A stretch of 64,000 bases of DNA from the NCBI GenBank assembly GCA_900542445.1, contig UQNN01000009.1, positions 1 to 64,000 on the forward strand, read 5' to 3'. The notes under the pieces are model-generated. The model saw only the letters and a list, made by a program, of their open reading frames with translations. It was not told the DNA's origin and searched no databases. Made by a program: the position numbers and the translations under genes. Below are positions 1 through 7,445 of this stretch, one piece after another. Each line of letters starts with the position of its first letter. Positions within the stretch are counted from its first letter, which is position 1. Origin of the DNA: an uncultured Eubacteriales bacterium (GTDB lineage: Bacteria > Bacillota > Clostridia > Christensenellales > Aristaeellaceae).

Positions 1-31
1 AACCGGAGGCCAGAAGTTGTCCCATACTCAT
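1..31 (-). CDS. tctA: TctA-like large membrane subunit, N-terminal fragment (second copy)
   Basis: Only the first ten codons lie in the window; the gene runs off the left edge. The bases are identical to the start of the complete tctA at 3948-5456, including the start codon context and the ribosome binding site between tctB and tctA, so this is the start of a second TctA. In tripartite tricarboxylate transporters TctA is the large membrane subunit that carries the substrate. It follows tctB at 47-589 with the same 15-base spacing as the other copy. Whether this copy is intact cannot be seen here. Confidence 0.8.
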   Translation of the reverse strand, partial: MSMGQLLASG

Positions 32-46
32 GATATTGTCGCCTCC

Positions 47-589
47 TTAAAAGATATTCTTGACCGCCGCGACCATCGATTCAAGCGACAGCGCGAAGTT
101 GCGCAGGAAGCCGATGGTGCCGCGCGGCAGGTTGACGCTGAGCATGCCGCTGAACACGATGTAGAGCACCATCGTGATGCACACGGAAGCAATCAGCAGG
201 CGGACAATGTTCTTCTCGCCAATCAGCAGGCCGTAGAAGAAAAGAATGAACATCGAAGTTACGATAAAGCCGACCGTCTCCAGAATGAAGGACGCGACGA
301 CCATAATCACAATGCCGAAAAACAGTTTGCTTTTGAGGAACGCCGGCACGCTCTTGGCAAATGCGCCGAGCGTAAACTCCGGGTTGCCTTTGTTCTTTCT
401 GATAATCTGGATGATGTTGATCAGCAGGCAGATTTCAAGCAGAATGATAATCGCCTTCGGCCAGACGTCCGGCTGGAGCGCATAGGGATTGCGCGCGACA
501 CTCGCGGGCACAGCCGCTTCCAGCACGTGGGTAAAGAACGTATAGCCAAAGAAGATGAAGAGCAGAATGTTGATAATCAGTTCAAACAC
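47..589 (-). CDS. tctB: TctB-like small membrane subunit of tripartite tricarboxylate transporter (second copy)
   Basis: This 180-residue protein has about four hydrophobic segments, as usual for TctB, the small membrane subunit of the TctCBA family. It differs from the other TctB (5472-6014) at only about 22 positions, so the two are recent paralogues. It starts with GTG behind an AAAGGAGT ribosome binding site. It is followed 15 bases later by a tctA start. No intact tctC precedes it, although the promoter and leader hairpin seen before tctC are present upstream. It may therefore share the TctC encoded at 6132-7124 or use a distant binding protein. The substrate is probably citrate or another tricarboxylate, given the citrate lyase genes next door. 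Confidence 0.9.
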   Translation of the reverse strand: MFELIINILLFIFFGYTFFTHVLEAAVPASVARNPYALQPDVWPKAIIILLEICLLINIIQIIRKNKGNPEFTLGAFAKSVPAFLKSKLFFGIVIMVVASFILETVGFIVTSMFILFFYGLLIGEKNIVRLLIASVCITMVLYIVFSGMLSVNLPRGTIGFLRNFALSLESMVAAVKNIF

Positions 590-653
590 AGCGCTGTCAC
601 TCCTTTACCCCTTGCAGCGGGGAAATTCTTTTTGGGTTGAGGCTTCCGGAATT

Positions 654-728
654 CTAGGCCGTTCCCATACAGGCCGCAGGGCGCGACAGCGGTGCGTGCG
701 CGGCTGCGGGATATGCGAACATTTTCAT
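654..728 (-). CDS. Short 24-codon leader ORF or tctC remnant
   Basis: A 24-residue reading frame (starts MKMFAYPAAAHAPL) lies at the place where tctC would be expected. It has a strong ribosome binding site (AAGGAGGGGAAAGTTG before ATG), and the hairpin upstream of it is shared with tctC. The peptide itself does not resemble the TctC signal peptide. It could be a leader peptide, the scar of a deleted tctC, or not translated at all. About 60 bases separate its stop from tctB. Confidence 0.3.
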   Translation of the reverse strand: MKMFAYPAAAHAPLSRPAACMGTA

Positions 729-752
729 CAACTTTCCCCTCCTTTTTCCCCA

Positions 753-773
753 AGCCGTTTTCGCTCACCGGCT
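753..773 (-). promoter_or_regulatory. Leader hairpin shared with tctC
   Basis: A stem AGCCG/CGGCT sits just upstream of the ribosome binding site. The block from about 752 to 778 matches the block at 7149-7176 before tctC, including the flanking CTCAAGTT. The two leaders were probably duplicated together. Confidence 0.55.
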
Positions 774-814
774 CAAGTTTCATCGTTGCAGTTTTCCTGT
801 TTATTTGTGGCATT

Positions 815-844
815 ATCATAATATGCGCGAGGGGTATAACGCAA
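815..844 (-). promoter_or_regulatory. SigmaA-like promoter for the second tctBA
   Basis: On the minus strand there is a -35 TTGCGT (839-844), an 18-base spacer and a -10 TATGAT (815-820). The surrounding TATTTGC-TTATA and ATATTAT blocks are shared with the tctC promoter at 7278-7306. The shared blocks could also hold the binding site of the LysR regulator at 7446-8375. Confidence 0.6.
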
Positions 845-988
845 ATATGAAAAAAAATATGTTTAGGATAATCTTAACCTTATATTTCAGCAATACTTGG
901 ATTATTTTTTACGTTATTTCATCGCATTAACGCCTTTTAACGGCTTCGATACATTCCTTTATACATTCTAAATGTATGCATCAAACGA

Positions 989-1021
989 AACGGGCGCGAA
1001 GCTTATCGCTTCGCGCCCGTT
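989..1021 (-). terminator. Hairpin after citF
   Basis: A perfect 14-base stem (AACGGGCGCGAAGC and its complement) with a 5-base loop lies 48 bases past the citF stop codon. The downstream tract on the minus strand is only moderately T-rich (TCGTTTG). It probably ends the tctCBA-citDEF transcript before the second tctBA unit. A short AT-rich palindrome at 961-977 lies beyond it. Confidence 0.65.
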
Positions 1022-1068
1022 CCGCTATCATGGGGAAACTCCAATGGTATGGGATGTTGGAGGAGAGA

Positions 1069-2631
1069 TTAGTCCTCGAAGGTGTACGGCTTAATTTCGC
1101 GCACCACGTCAAGGATGGTGCCGTCGCGCGCCTCAAGCACGGCGACAACCTTGTCCTTAAACTGAACCGGATCGGGGCGGCCCACAATGCTGTAAGCCTT
1201 CTCCTTGAGCGATTCAATGGAAACGTGCGGAATGCCCGCATCGTCGAGGCACTTGATGAGGTCGGGACGCAGCGGGTTGACCGCAATGCCGTAATCCGTG
1301 ACCAGCACATCCACGCAGTCGCCCGGCGTCGTGACGGTCACAACGTCTTCGCAGACCGTCGCCAGGCGGCCGCGCACCAGCGGGGTCACGATGATGCAGA
1401 CCTTGCTGCCCGCCGCCGTATCCGGATGTCCGCCCGGCGCGCCGCGGAGCACGCCGTCCGAACCGGTCAGCACGTTGACGTTGAACTTGGTATCGATTTC
1501 CAACGCCGCAAGAACGACGAAATCCAGCTTATTGACAAACGCGCCCTTGTTCGCCGGGTTGGCATACTGGCTGGCGCTCATTTCAAAGTGGTTTGGCGTC
1601 TGATTGATGGAATTGACCGCGTCGAGGTCAAAGTCCTGCACATCGATGACCTTGCCGACTTTGCCCTTCTTGAGCAGCTCCACCATCGGGCCGCAGATGC
1701 CGCCGATGGCCCAGCCCATCTTGATGCCGCGCTCGTCCATGTATTTTTCCAGGAACAGGTTTGCAGCCAGACTCGGCCCGCCGACGCCCGTCTGGAAGGA
1801 GAAGCCCTCCTTGAAGTACGGCGTGGAAGCGATAACCTTCGCCACGTCTTCCGCCATCATCAGGTCGCGCGGGTTCTGGCTGATACGCGCCGCCGCAGAG
1901 GCGATCTTCTTCGGGTTGCCGATGGAATCGACGACCACAACCGCGTCCACATCGATCGCTTCAACCGACGCGGGCATGTTCGGGAAATCCACCAGGCAGT
2001 CGGTGACGACGACCACGTGATCTGCATACTTCGCGTCCGTCATCGCGTAACCCATCGAGCCGCAGTTGCTCTTACCGCCAATACCGCGGCAGTTGCCCAC
2101 GCAGTCGCTCGTCGGGGCGGCGACAAAGGCGATATCGATATGCACTTCACCCGCCTCGATCGCGCGCGGACGGCCGCCGTGGCTGCGGATGATGGCCGGA
2201 GTCTTGAGCTTGCCTTCGGAGACGACCTGGCCCATTCTGCCGCGAATGCCGCTGGTCTGAATGCCGATGACCTTGCCTTCTTCAATATACTCGGCAATCG
2301 GGTCGTGCGCCTCGCCCAGAGACGTGGCGGCGATGGTCAGGTCTTTCAGGCCGAGTTCCTCAATCGCGGCCTTCATGACCATGTTCACAACATAGTCGCC
2401 GTTGCGCAGATGATGGTGGAACGAGAACGTCATGCCGTCCTTCGCACCGCACTGACGCAGCGCGTCGGCCAGCGTTTCCACAATCTTGCTCTCCTGCGGC
2501 TTTTCATAGCGGCGGGTTCGCGGGGCGGCCTTCTGCATATACTTGCCGTCCATATAGTTTTTGCCCTGATAGACCTCCTTGCCGTTCACAAGGAGCTCCT
2601 CCGGGATATCGCGTCCAACTGCGTTTTTCAT
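1069..2631 (-). CDS. citF: Citrate lyase alpha subunit (citrate:acetyl-ACP transferase)
   Basis: The 520-residue product matches CitF in length and in its N-terminal region (MKNAVGRDIPEELLVNGK, then the FHHHLRNGD stretch). CitF exchanges the acetyl group on the acyl carrier CitD for citrate, giving citryl-CitD. It acts with CitE and CitD in the cytoplasmic citrate lyase complex, which splits citrate into acetate and oxaloacetate. Its ATG overlaps the citE stop by four bases (ATGA), indicating translational coupling. The genes for the ligase CitC and for prosthetic-group synthesis (citX, citG) are not in this window and must lie elsewhere if the complex is active. Confidence 0.95.
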   Translation of the reverse strand: MKNAVGRDIPEELLVNGKEVYQGKNYMDGKYMQKAAPRTRRYEKPQESKIVETLADALRQCGAKDGMTFSFHHHLRNGDYVVNMVMKAAIEELGLKDLTIAATSLGEAHDPIAEYIEEGKVIGIQTSGIRGRMGQVVSEGKLKTPAIIRSHGGRPRAIEAGEVHIDIAFVAAPTSDCVGNCRGIGGKSNCGSMGYAMTDAKYADHVVVVTDCLVDFPNMPASVEAIDVDAVVVVDSIGNPKKIASAAARISQNPRDLMMAEDVAKVIASTPYFKEGFSFQTGVGGPSLAANLFLEKYMDERGIKMGWAIGGICGPMVELLKKGKVGKVIDVQDFDLDAVNSINQTPNHFEMSASQYANPANKGAFVNKLDFVVLAALEIDTKFNVNVLTGSDGVLRGAPGGHPDTAAGSKVCIIVTPLVRGRLATVCEDVVTVTTPGDCVDVLVTDYGIAVNPLRPDLIKCLDDAGIPHVSIESLKEKAYSIVGRPDPVQFKDKVVAVLEARDGTILDVVREIKPYTFED

Positions 2632-3542
2632 ACCAGATCCCCCTCATACATGCCGCAGGCTTTCGCCAGCTTCAGCGTGCGCTCTGCGCCCGGAATAAAG
2701 GCGACGTCAACCATCTTTCCGTTGACCGTGAACACGCCGATACCGGCGGCCGCAGCCTCGCGGAACGCGCTGACCATCGCTTCCGCCTGCGCGACTTCCT
2801 TCTCGGTCGGGGCGAAAACCTGGTGAACCAGACGAATCTGCTTCGGGTTGATGAGGCTCTTGCCGTCAAAGCCCATCGCCTTGTTCTGGCGGACTTCGGC
2901 TTCAAAGCCCTCGTTATCGTCGAGATCGGTGAACACCGTATCGAAGCACTGCACGCCGGCCGCGCGCGCCGCCATCAGCATCTGGCCGCGGGCGACGAGC
3001 ATATCGATGCCGTCTTTCTGGAACTTGGTCTGCATGCACTTGCGGAAGTCGCCGCCGGAGATGGCGCAGCCCAGCATTCTGTCGGAAGCGGTGCAGATCT
3101 CGTAGGCGTTCATGATGCCCTTCGGGCTTTCCAGCGCAGCCATCAACAGCGTGCGGCCCACTTCTACGCCGAACTCGCGCTCGGCGGCTGCCACATGCTC
3201 TTCAACCGTCTTCACGTCCTGCGCGCTCTCGCACTTGGCGATGCGGATGCCGTCCGCGCCGCCCGCGACGCACACGCGGATATCTTCCTGCCAGTGCGGC
3301 GTATCCAGACCGTTGATACGGACGATGACCTCGGTGTTGCCGTAGTCAATCGTCGTCAGCGCGTGATACAGGGAGAAGCGCGCCGCGTCCTTCTGGTTTT
3401 CGGCAACGGCATCCTCAAGATCGAGCATGATGGAGTCGCAGCCATAGATATAAGCGTCCTTAATCAGTCCCGGCTTCTGCGCGTTCATGAACATCATCGT
3501 GCGGCGCAGGCGGAAACGTTCCGGCTTCGGGCGTTTGATCAT
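2628..3542 (-). CDS. citE: Citrate lyase beta subunit (citryl-ACP lyase)
   Basis: The 304-residue protein starts at MIKRPKPERFRLRRTMMF, where the ATG overlaps the citD stop by four bases; a longer open frame upstream is not needed. CitE is a TIM-barrel, magnesium-dependent lyase that cleaves citryl-CitD to oxaloacetate and acetyl-CitD. The metal-binding LDLEDAV motif and the downstream ALESPKGI glutamate motif are present. It sits between citD and citF in the usual citDEF order. Confidence 0.95.
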   Translation of the reverse strand: MIKRPKPERFRLRRTMMFMNAQKPGLIKDAYIYGCDSIMLDLEDAVAENQKDAARFSLYHALTTIDYGNTEVIVRINGLDTPHWQEDIRVCVAGGADGIRIAKCESAQDVKTVEEHVAAAEREFGVEVGRTLLMAALESPKGIMNAYEICTASDRMLGCAISGGDFRKCMQTKFQKDGIDMLVARGQMLMAARAAGVQCFDTVFTDLDDNEGFEAEVRQNKAMGFDGKSLINPKQIRLVHQVFAPTEKEVAQAEAMVSAFREAAAAGIGVFTVNGKMVDVAFIPGAERTLKLAKACGMYEGDLV

Positions 3543-3841
3543 TGGATCACACCTCCCCACGGAATCCCCGCCGCGCTCTTGTCGCAGCTGCGGAACACGG
3601 CGCATTCCACACGCGCCTTGAGCGTGCAATCCAGCGCGCCCTTATCCACGACCGTCACCTTGCCGCTCTTCACGTCGAGGCGGTCGAGGGTTTCCAGCAC
3701 AGTCTGGCGGATCTGCCGCCCGTACTGATTCATGACGCTGGACGAAATTTCCAGCTCAATGCCCTGCTCGGCAGGCTCAACCGTCACCAGCGCGTCGCTG
3801 GATTCAAGCGTGCCCGCCACAGCATTCTTTTCAATTTGCAT
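3539..3841 (-). CDS. citD: Citrate lyase gamma subunit, acyl carrier protein
   Basis: The 100-residue protein has the CitD start (MQIEKNAVAGTLESSD). Serine 14 is the position that carries the phosphoribosyl-dephospho-CoA group in known CitD proteins. It shuttles acetyl and citryl groups between CitF and CitE. A good ribosome binding site (TAGGAGG) precedes the ATG. The gene begins 106 bases after tctA, across a strong hairpin, and is coupled to citE by a four-base overlap. Confidence 0.95.
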   Translation of the reverse strand: MQIEKNAVAGTLESSDALVTVEPAEQGIELEISSSVMNQYGRQIRQTVLETLDRLDVKSGKVTVVDKGALDCTLKARVECAVFRSCDKSAAGIPWGGVIQ

Positions 3842-3865
3842 GTTTAAATCCTCCTATAGACCGAA

Positions 3866-3894
3866 GCAGCGCCCGCCCTTTCGGCGGGCGCTGC
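3866..3894 (-). promoter_or_regulatory. Perfect hairpin between tctA and citD
   Basis: A 12-base perfect stem (GCAGCGCCCGCC) with a CTTTC loop lies in the tctA-citD gap. No T-tract follows on the minus strand, so it is more likely an mRNA stabiliser or partial terminator than a full stop. It may set the ratio of transporter to lyase. Confidence 0.5.
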
Positions 3895-3947
3895 CCCGGA
3901 ACCTGAAGAAGCGAATCGTCTCGCCGATTCGGTTAAATGAGTACGCC

Positions 3948-5456
3948 TTACTTAGCCGTCTTCTTCTTGGACATGAAGACCGGGCTGACCAGCAGCACGA
4001 TGCAGACGATGATCAGCACGAAGGCGATCGGGTGCAGCGTCGGGTTGAACATCGCCAGGATGCTGCCCTTGCTCATCAGATAGCCGCGGGAGAAGTTCTG
4101 CTCGCACATATTGCCCAGAACCAGACCCAGAACGATGGCCGCGCTGTTGAGATGGCAGGCCCGAACAATAAGACCCAGCACACCGGCCAGAACCATGATC
4201 TGAACGCTCGTCGCGGACATCTGGTCGCCATAGGTGCCGATGAGTGCGAGCATCAGGATGATCGGACCGAGGTAGGAATACGGAATGGCCAGAATCTGCG
4301 CGAACACCTTCGCAATCGCCATCGCGACGATAACCATCAGGATGTTCGTGACGATCATGGACATGAAGGTCGCGGAGAGGTAGGTCGGCTGGTTCGTCAG
4401 CAGCAGCGGCCCAAGCTGGACGCCCTTGAGCGTCAGCGCAGACATCATAACCGCCGCGGCGTTGCCGCCCGGAATACCGAGGGACAGCAGCGGAACCATC
4501 GCGCCGCCGGTCGCGGCGTTGTTGGAAGCTTCGGAAGCCGCGATACCGTCGATAATGCCGGTGCCGAACTTCTCCGGATGCTTGGAGAGCTTGGTCTCCA
4601 TCGTGTAGCACATGAAGGAAGCGATGGTCGCGCCGGCGCCCGGCAGAATGCCGACGACCGTGCCGACCACGGAGCAGCGGATCATCGTCCACTTGATGCT
4701 CCAGAGTTCCTTGAGGGAAGGCATCTTGGTGTTGACCTTGCCGCCGGAAACGCCATCCTCAGCGGAAAGGCGCTTCTTCTTCGGGTCGGTCTGCTTGAAG
4801 ACCTCAGTCACGGCGAACAGACCAATCAGCACCGGGATCATGTCGATACCGGCCAGCAGGTTGCGGCTGCCGAAGGTCAGGCGCTGCACCGCGTACATCT
4901 TGTCCTGACCGACGCAGGCCAGCAGCAGGCCCAGCAGGCCGGAGATGATGCAGGTGAGGATGTGGTCGCTGTCCAGGCAGGTCAGGATGGACAGACCCAT
5001 GAAGGTCACGGCGAACAGGTCGCTCGGGCCGAACTGGAGCGCAGCCTTTGTCAGCGGCTGAGACAGCAGGAACATCGCGATGGCGGAGAACAGGCCGCCG
5101 ATAGCGGAGGCCAGCAGCGCCACACCGAGGGCCTTGCCCGCTTCGCCGCGCTGCGCCATCGGATAACCGTCAAACGTGGTCGGCGCGGAAGAAGGAACGC
5201 CCGGAATCTTGAACAGAATTGCGGTGATCGAGCCGCCCGTGATGGACGAGCAATAGATCGCGACGAGGAAAACAATCGCCGGAATCGGTTCCATCGTGTA
5301 GGTGAAGGTCAGGCCGAGGGCAACCGCCATCGTGGCGGAAACACCCGGCAGCGCGCCGAAGATCGTGCCCAGGATGATGGCGACGCAGACCATCAGGAAC
5401 ATGCCCGGATTAAAGACCGCCGCACAACCGGAGGCCAGAAGTTGTCCCATACTCAT
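3948..5456 (-). CDS. tctA: TctA-like large membrane subunit of tripartite tricarboxylate transporter
   Basis: The 502-residue, strongly hydrophobic protein has the length and glycine/proline-rich loops of TctA (for example PGVSATMAVALGLTF and SLGIPGGNAAAVMMSALTLKG). TctA is the carrier subunit that moves tricarboxylates into the cell with ion coupling. It follows tctB after 15 bases, with an AAGGAGG ribosome binding site. Placement directly before citDEF points to citrate as the substrate. Most characterised citrate fermenters use CitS, CitT or CitM carriers instead. Confidence 0.95.
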   Translation of the reverse strand: MSMGQLLASGCAAVFNPGMFLMVCVAIILGTIFGALPGVSATMAVALGLTFTYTMEPIPAIVFLVAIYCSSITGGSITAILFKIPGVPSSAPTTFDGYPMAQRGEAGKALGVALLASAIGGLFSAIAMFLLSQPLTKAALQFGPSDLFAVTFMGLSILTCLDSDHILTCIISGLLGLLLACVGQDKMYAVQRLTFGSRNLLAGIDMIPVLIGLFAVTEVFKQTDPKKKRLSAEDGVSGGKVNTKMPSLKELWSIKWTMIRCSVVGTVVGILPGAGATIASFMCYTMETKLSKHPEKFGTGIIDGIAASEASNNAATGGAMVPLLSLGIPGGNAAAVMMSALTLKGVQLGPLLLTNQPTYLSATFMSMIVTNILMVIVAMAIAKVFAQILAIPYSYLGPIILMLALIGTYGDQMSATSVQIMVLAGVLGLIVRACHLNSAAIVLGLVLGNMCEQNFSRGYLMSKGSILAMFNPTLHPIAFVLIIVCIVLLVSPVFMSKKKTAK

Positions 5457-5471
5457 GATATTGTCGCCTCC

Positions 5472-6014
5472 TTAAAAGATGTTCTTGACTGCGGCGACGA
5501 TGGATTCAAGCCACAGCGCGAAGTTGCGCAGGAAGCTGATCGTACCGCGCGGCAGATTGACGCTGAGCATACCGCTGAACACGATGTAGAGCACCAGCGT
5601 AATGCACACGGCCGCAATCAGCAGGCGGACGATGTTCTTCTCGCCCAGCAGCATGCCGTAGAAGAAGAGCACGAACAGCGCGGTCACGATGAAGCCGACC
5701 GTCTCCAGCATGAAGGACGCGGCCACCATGATCACAATGCCCAGGAACAGCTTGCTCTTGAGGAAGTCGGGGATGCTCTTTGCAAAAGCGCCGAGGGAGA
5801 AATCCGGATTGCCCTTGTTCTTCCTGATGATCTGGATGATGTTGATGATGATGCAGATCTCAAGCAGAATGATGATCGTCTTTGGCCAGACGTCCGGTTG
5901 AAGCGCGTAGGGGTTCCGCGCCACACTCGCAGGAACCGCCGCTTCAAGCACGTGCGTGAAGAACGTAAAGCCAAGGAAGATGAAGAGCAGAATGTTGATA
6001 ATCAGTTCAAACAC
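5472..6014 (-). CDS. tctB: TctB-like small membrane subunit of tripartite tricarboxylate transporter
   Basis: This 180-residue membrane protein with about four hydrophobic segments is the TctB partner of the TctA just downstream. It begins with GTG behind AAAGGAGT. It is nearly the same as the copy at 47-589 (about 22 substitutions). The 117-base gap to tctC contains a strong hairpin, a common arrangement that lets the binding protein be made in excess over the membrane subunits. Confidence 0.95.
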   Translation of the reverse strand: MFELIINILLFIFLGFTFFTHVLEAAVPASVARNPYALQPDVWPKTIIILLEICIIINIIQIIRKNKGNPDFSLGAFAKSIPDFLKSKLFLGIVIMVAASFMLETVGFIVTALFVLFFYGMLLGEKNIVRLLIAAVCITLVLYIVFSGMLSVNLPRGTISFLRNFALWLESIVAAVKNIF

Positions 6015-6039
6015 AGTGCCGCAACTCCTTTGTGATTGA

Positions 6040-6070
6040 GAAAGAGGGGAAGAAGCGCTTCCCCTCTTTC
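6040..6070 (-). promoter_or_regulatory. Intercistronic hairpin between tctC and tctB
   Basis: A perfect 13-base stem (GAAAGAGGGGAAG) with a 5-base loop follows tctC. No clear T-tract is present on the minus strand. It probably protects the tctC message or partly stops transcription. A weaker inverted repeat (GAATCCG) lies just upstream near 6088-6116. Confidence 0.55.
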
Positions 6071-6131
6071 CGTATTGATTGAGTCAGAATCCGTTCAGAA
6101 TCGTATCACGGATTCAGCGGATAGAGGATGA

Positions 6132-7124
6132 TTACTTCAGATCGTCGTAATCCTTCACGAGAGTGCCCTGCTCGACCATGTAGTCGTGCAGATCCTTGTA
6201 CTCGTTGTGGCAGAACTCGGCAGTCTCCTCACCCGGAGCCGGGATCGGGCGCTCGTCATACGCCGCATTGTGGGTGAATTCCTTCCAAGTGTCGGACTGC
6301 TTGGCTTCCTCGATCGCGGCAACCAGCGTGTCGATGGCTTCCTGCGGGGTGCCCTTCTTGGCGAAGATGCCGCGCCACGGACCCATCACGGAGTCGATGC
6401 CGTTCTCAACGGAGCACTGGAGGTCAGGCGCGATGCTCATGCGGTTCTCGCACAGCGCCAGAATCGGCACGATGTCACCGGACTCAACCAGACCGGCGAT
6501 GTCATCCCAGCCGCAGACATACAGGTCGCAGTGGCCGCCAACCAGTGCGGAGTTCGCGTCGGAACCGGAAGAATACGGGATCTCCAGCAGGTCGAGACCT
6601 TCGGTCGCCTGCGCGAGGGACGCGCCGTCAACGCCGGTCGCGGTCAGCATCGCAACGGAAACCTCAAACGGATGATCCTTGATGTAAGCCTGGAGCTCCG
6701 CCCAGTTGCTCACGCCGAACTTCTCCATAGAGATCTTGGAAGCAACGATGGCGTTGATGGAGTGAACCAGAACGTCTTCGCACTCGAACTCGGTCTTGAA
6801 GTCCATCGAGGTGTTGCCCAGCATGTCCTGAATGTACAGGGACTGGGTGCCGAGCATAAAGGTGTAGCCGTCAGCCGGCTGCTTGTAGGTGTACTCAACG
6901 CCGTTGACGCCGGAACCGCCTTCCACGTTCACAACCTCAACCGGAACGCCCAGGATATCCTGGAGCAGCGTGGCCATCGGGCGCAGGGTGGAGTCAGCGC
7001 CGCCGCCGACGCCCCACGGGCAAACGAGGTCAATCTTGCGCTCGAACTTGAATTCGGCGCTGGCGCAGGCCGCAAGGCCCAGCACCATCACGAGAGCGAT
7101 AGCGAGACATACGAGCTTCTTCAT
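6132..7124 (-). CDS. tctC: TctC-like tricarboxylate-binding lipoprotein
   Basis: The 330-residue protein has a lysine-rich signal peptide ending in a lipobox (LAAC, cysteine 20), so it should be anchored outside the membrane. After it come Bug/TctC features: a beta-strand start (KIDLVCPWGVGGGADSTLR), a VVNVEGGSGVNG stretch and a C-terminal half with a GIFAKKGTP loop. It binds the extracellular tricarboxylate and delivers it to TctA-TctB. It is the first gene of the tctCBA-citDEF operon. Its ribosome binding site is AAAGGAGG. Confidence 0.93.
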   Translation of the reverse strand: MKKLVCLAIALVMVLGLAACASAEFKFERKIDLVCPWGVGGGADSTLRPMATLLQDILGVPVEVVNVEGGSGVNGVEYTYKQPADGYTFMLGTQSLYIQDMLGNTSMDFKTEFECEDVLVHSINAIVASKISMEKFGVSNWAELQAYIKDHPFEVSVAMLTATGVDGASLAQATEGLDLLEIPYSSGSDANSALVGGHCDLYVCGWDDIAGLVESGDIVPILALCENRMSIAPDLQCSVENGIDSVMGPWRGIFAKKGTPQEAIDTLVAAIEEAKQSDTWKEFTHNAAYDERPIPAPGEETAEFCHNEYKDLHDYMVEQGTLVKDYDDLK

Positions 7125-7149
7125 AAGTTTTACCTCCTTTTATTTCCTA

Positions 7150-7170
7150 AGCCGGTTTTTGTCTCCGGCT
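7150..7170 (-). promoter_or_regulatory. Leader hairpin upstream of tctC
   Basis: A stem AGCCGG/CCGGCT lies directly upstream of the tctC ribosome binding site. The sequence around it is shared with the leader at 752-778 before the second tctB unit. Confidence 0.55.
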
Positions 7171-7277
7171 CAAGTTACGTTTATACAGGCTTCTTAACGC
7201 CCGATACAAAGTGTAGCGCTCAACGAGACACATTTTCCAACTGCCCGTCCCGAAGTTCTTGCGCTTTTGATAGGAAT

Positions 7278-7306
7278 ATGATAATATAAAGGCGACTATA
7301 ATGCAA
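7278..7306 (-). promoter_or_regulatory. SigmaA-like promoter for tctCBA-citDEF
   Basis: On the minus strand there is -35 TTGCAT (7301-7306), a 17-base spacer and -10 TATCAT (7278-7283). The adjacent TATTTGC-TTATA block matches the promoter at 815-844. It lies in the 321-base gap between tctC and the divergent LysR gene, the usual location for a LysR-controlled promoter. Confidence 0.6.
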
Positions 7307-7445
7307 ATACCGTTTTTTCTATGAATCATATAAGTCTGGGATTATAAGTCTTGATTTTACTCACTTTTTCCCATTGTTTGTTCGCATCTGCTTCCATTTC
7401 TTTGCAAGAATTAAGAAAACTTAACGGCTTGTGGAGGGATTTTTC

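Noticed and set aside
577..819. 80-codon minus-strand frame before the second tctB
   Set aside because: It ignores the ribosome binding site at about 737-742 and overlaps the promoter-leader; the 24-codon frame at 654-728 fits the signals better.
976..2826. 616-codon open frame on the plus strand opposite citF
   Set aside because: It is antisense to clear citF/citE genes, has a histidine/arginine-rich composition typical of GC-rich antisense frames, and no ribosome binding site or family match.
3732..6035. 767-codon open frame opposite citD, tctA and tctB
   Set aside because: Antisense shadow of three well-supported genes; composition rich in His, Gln, Asp and Arg with no domains.
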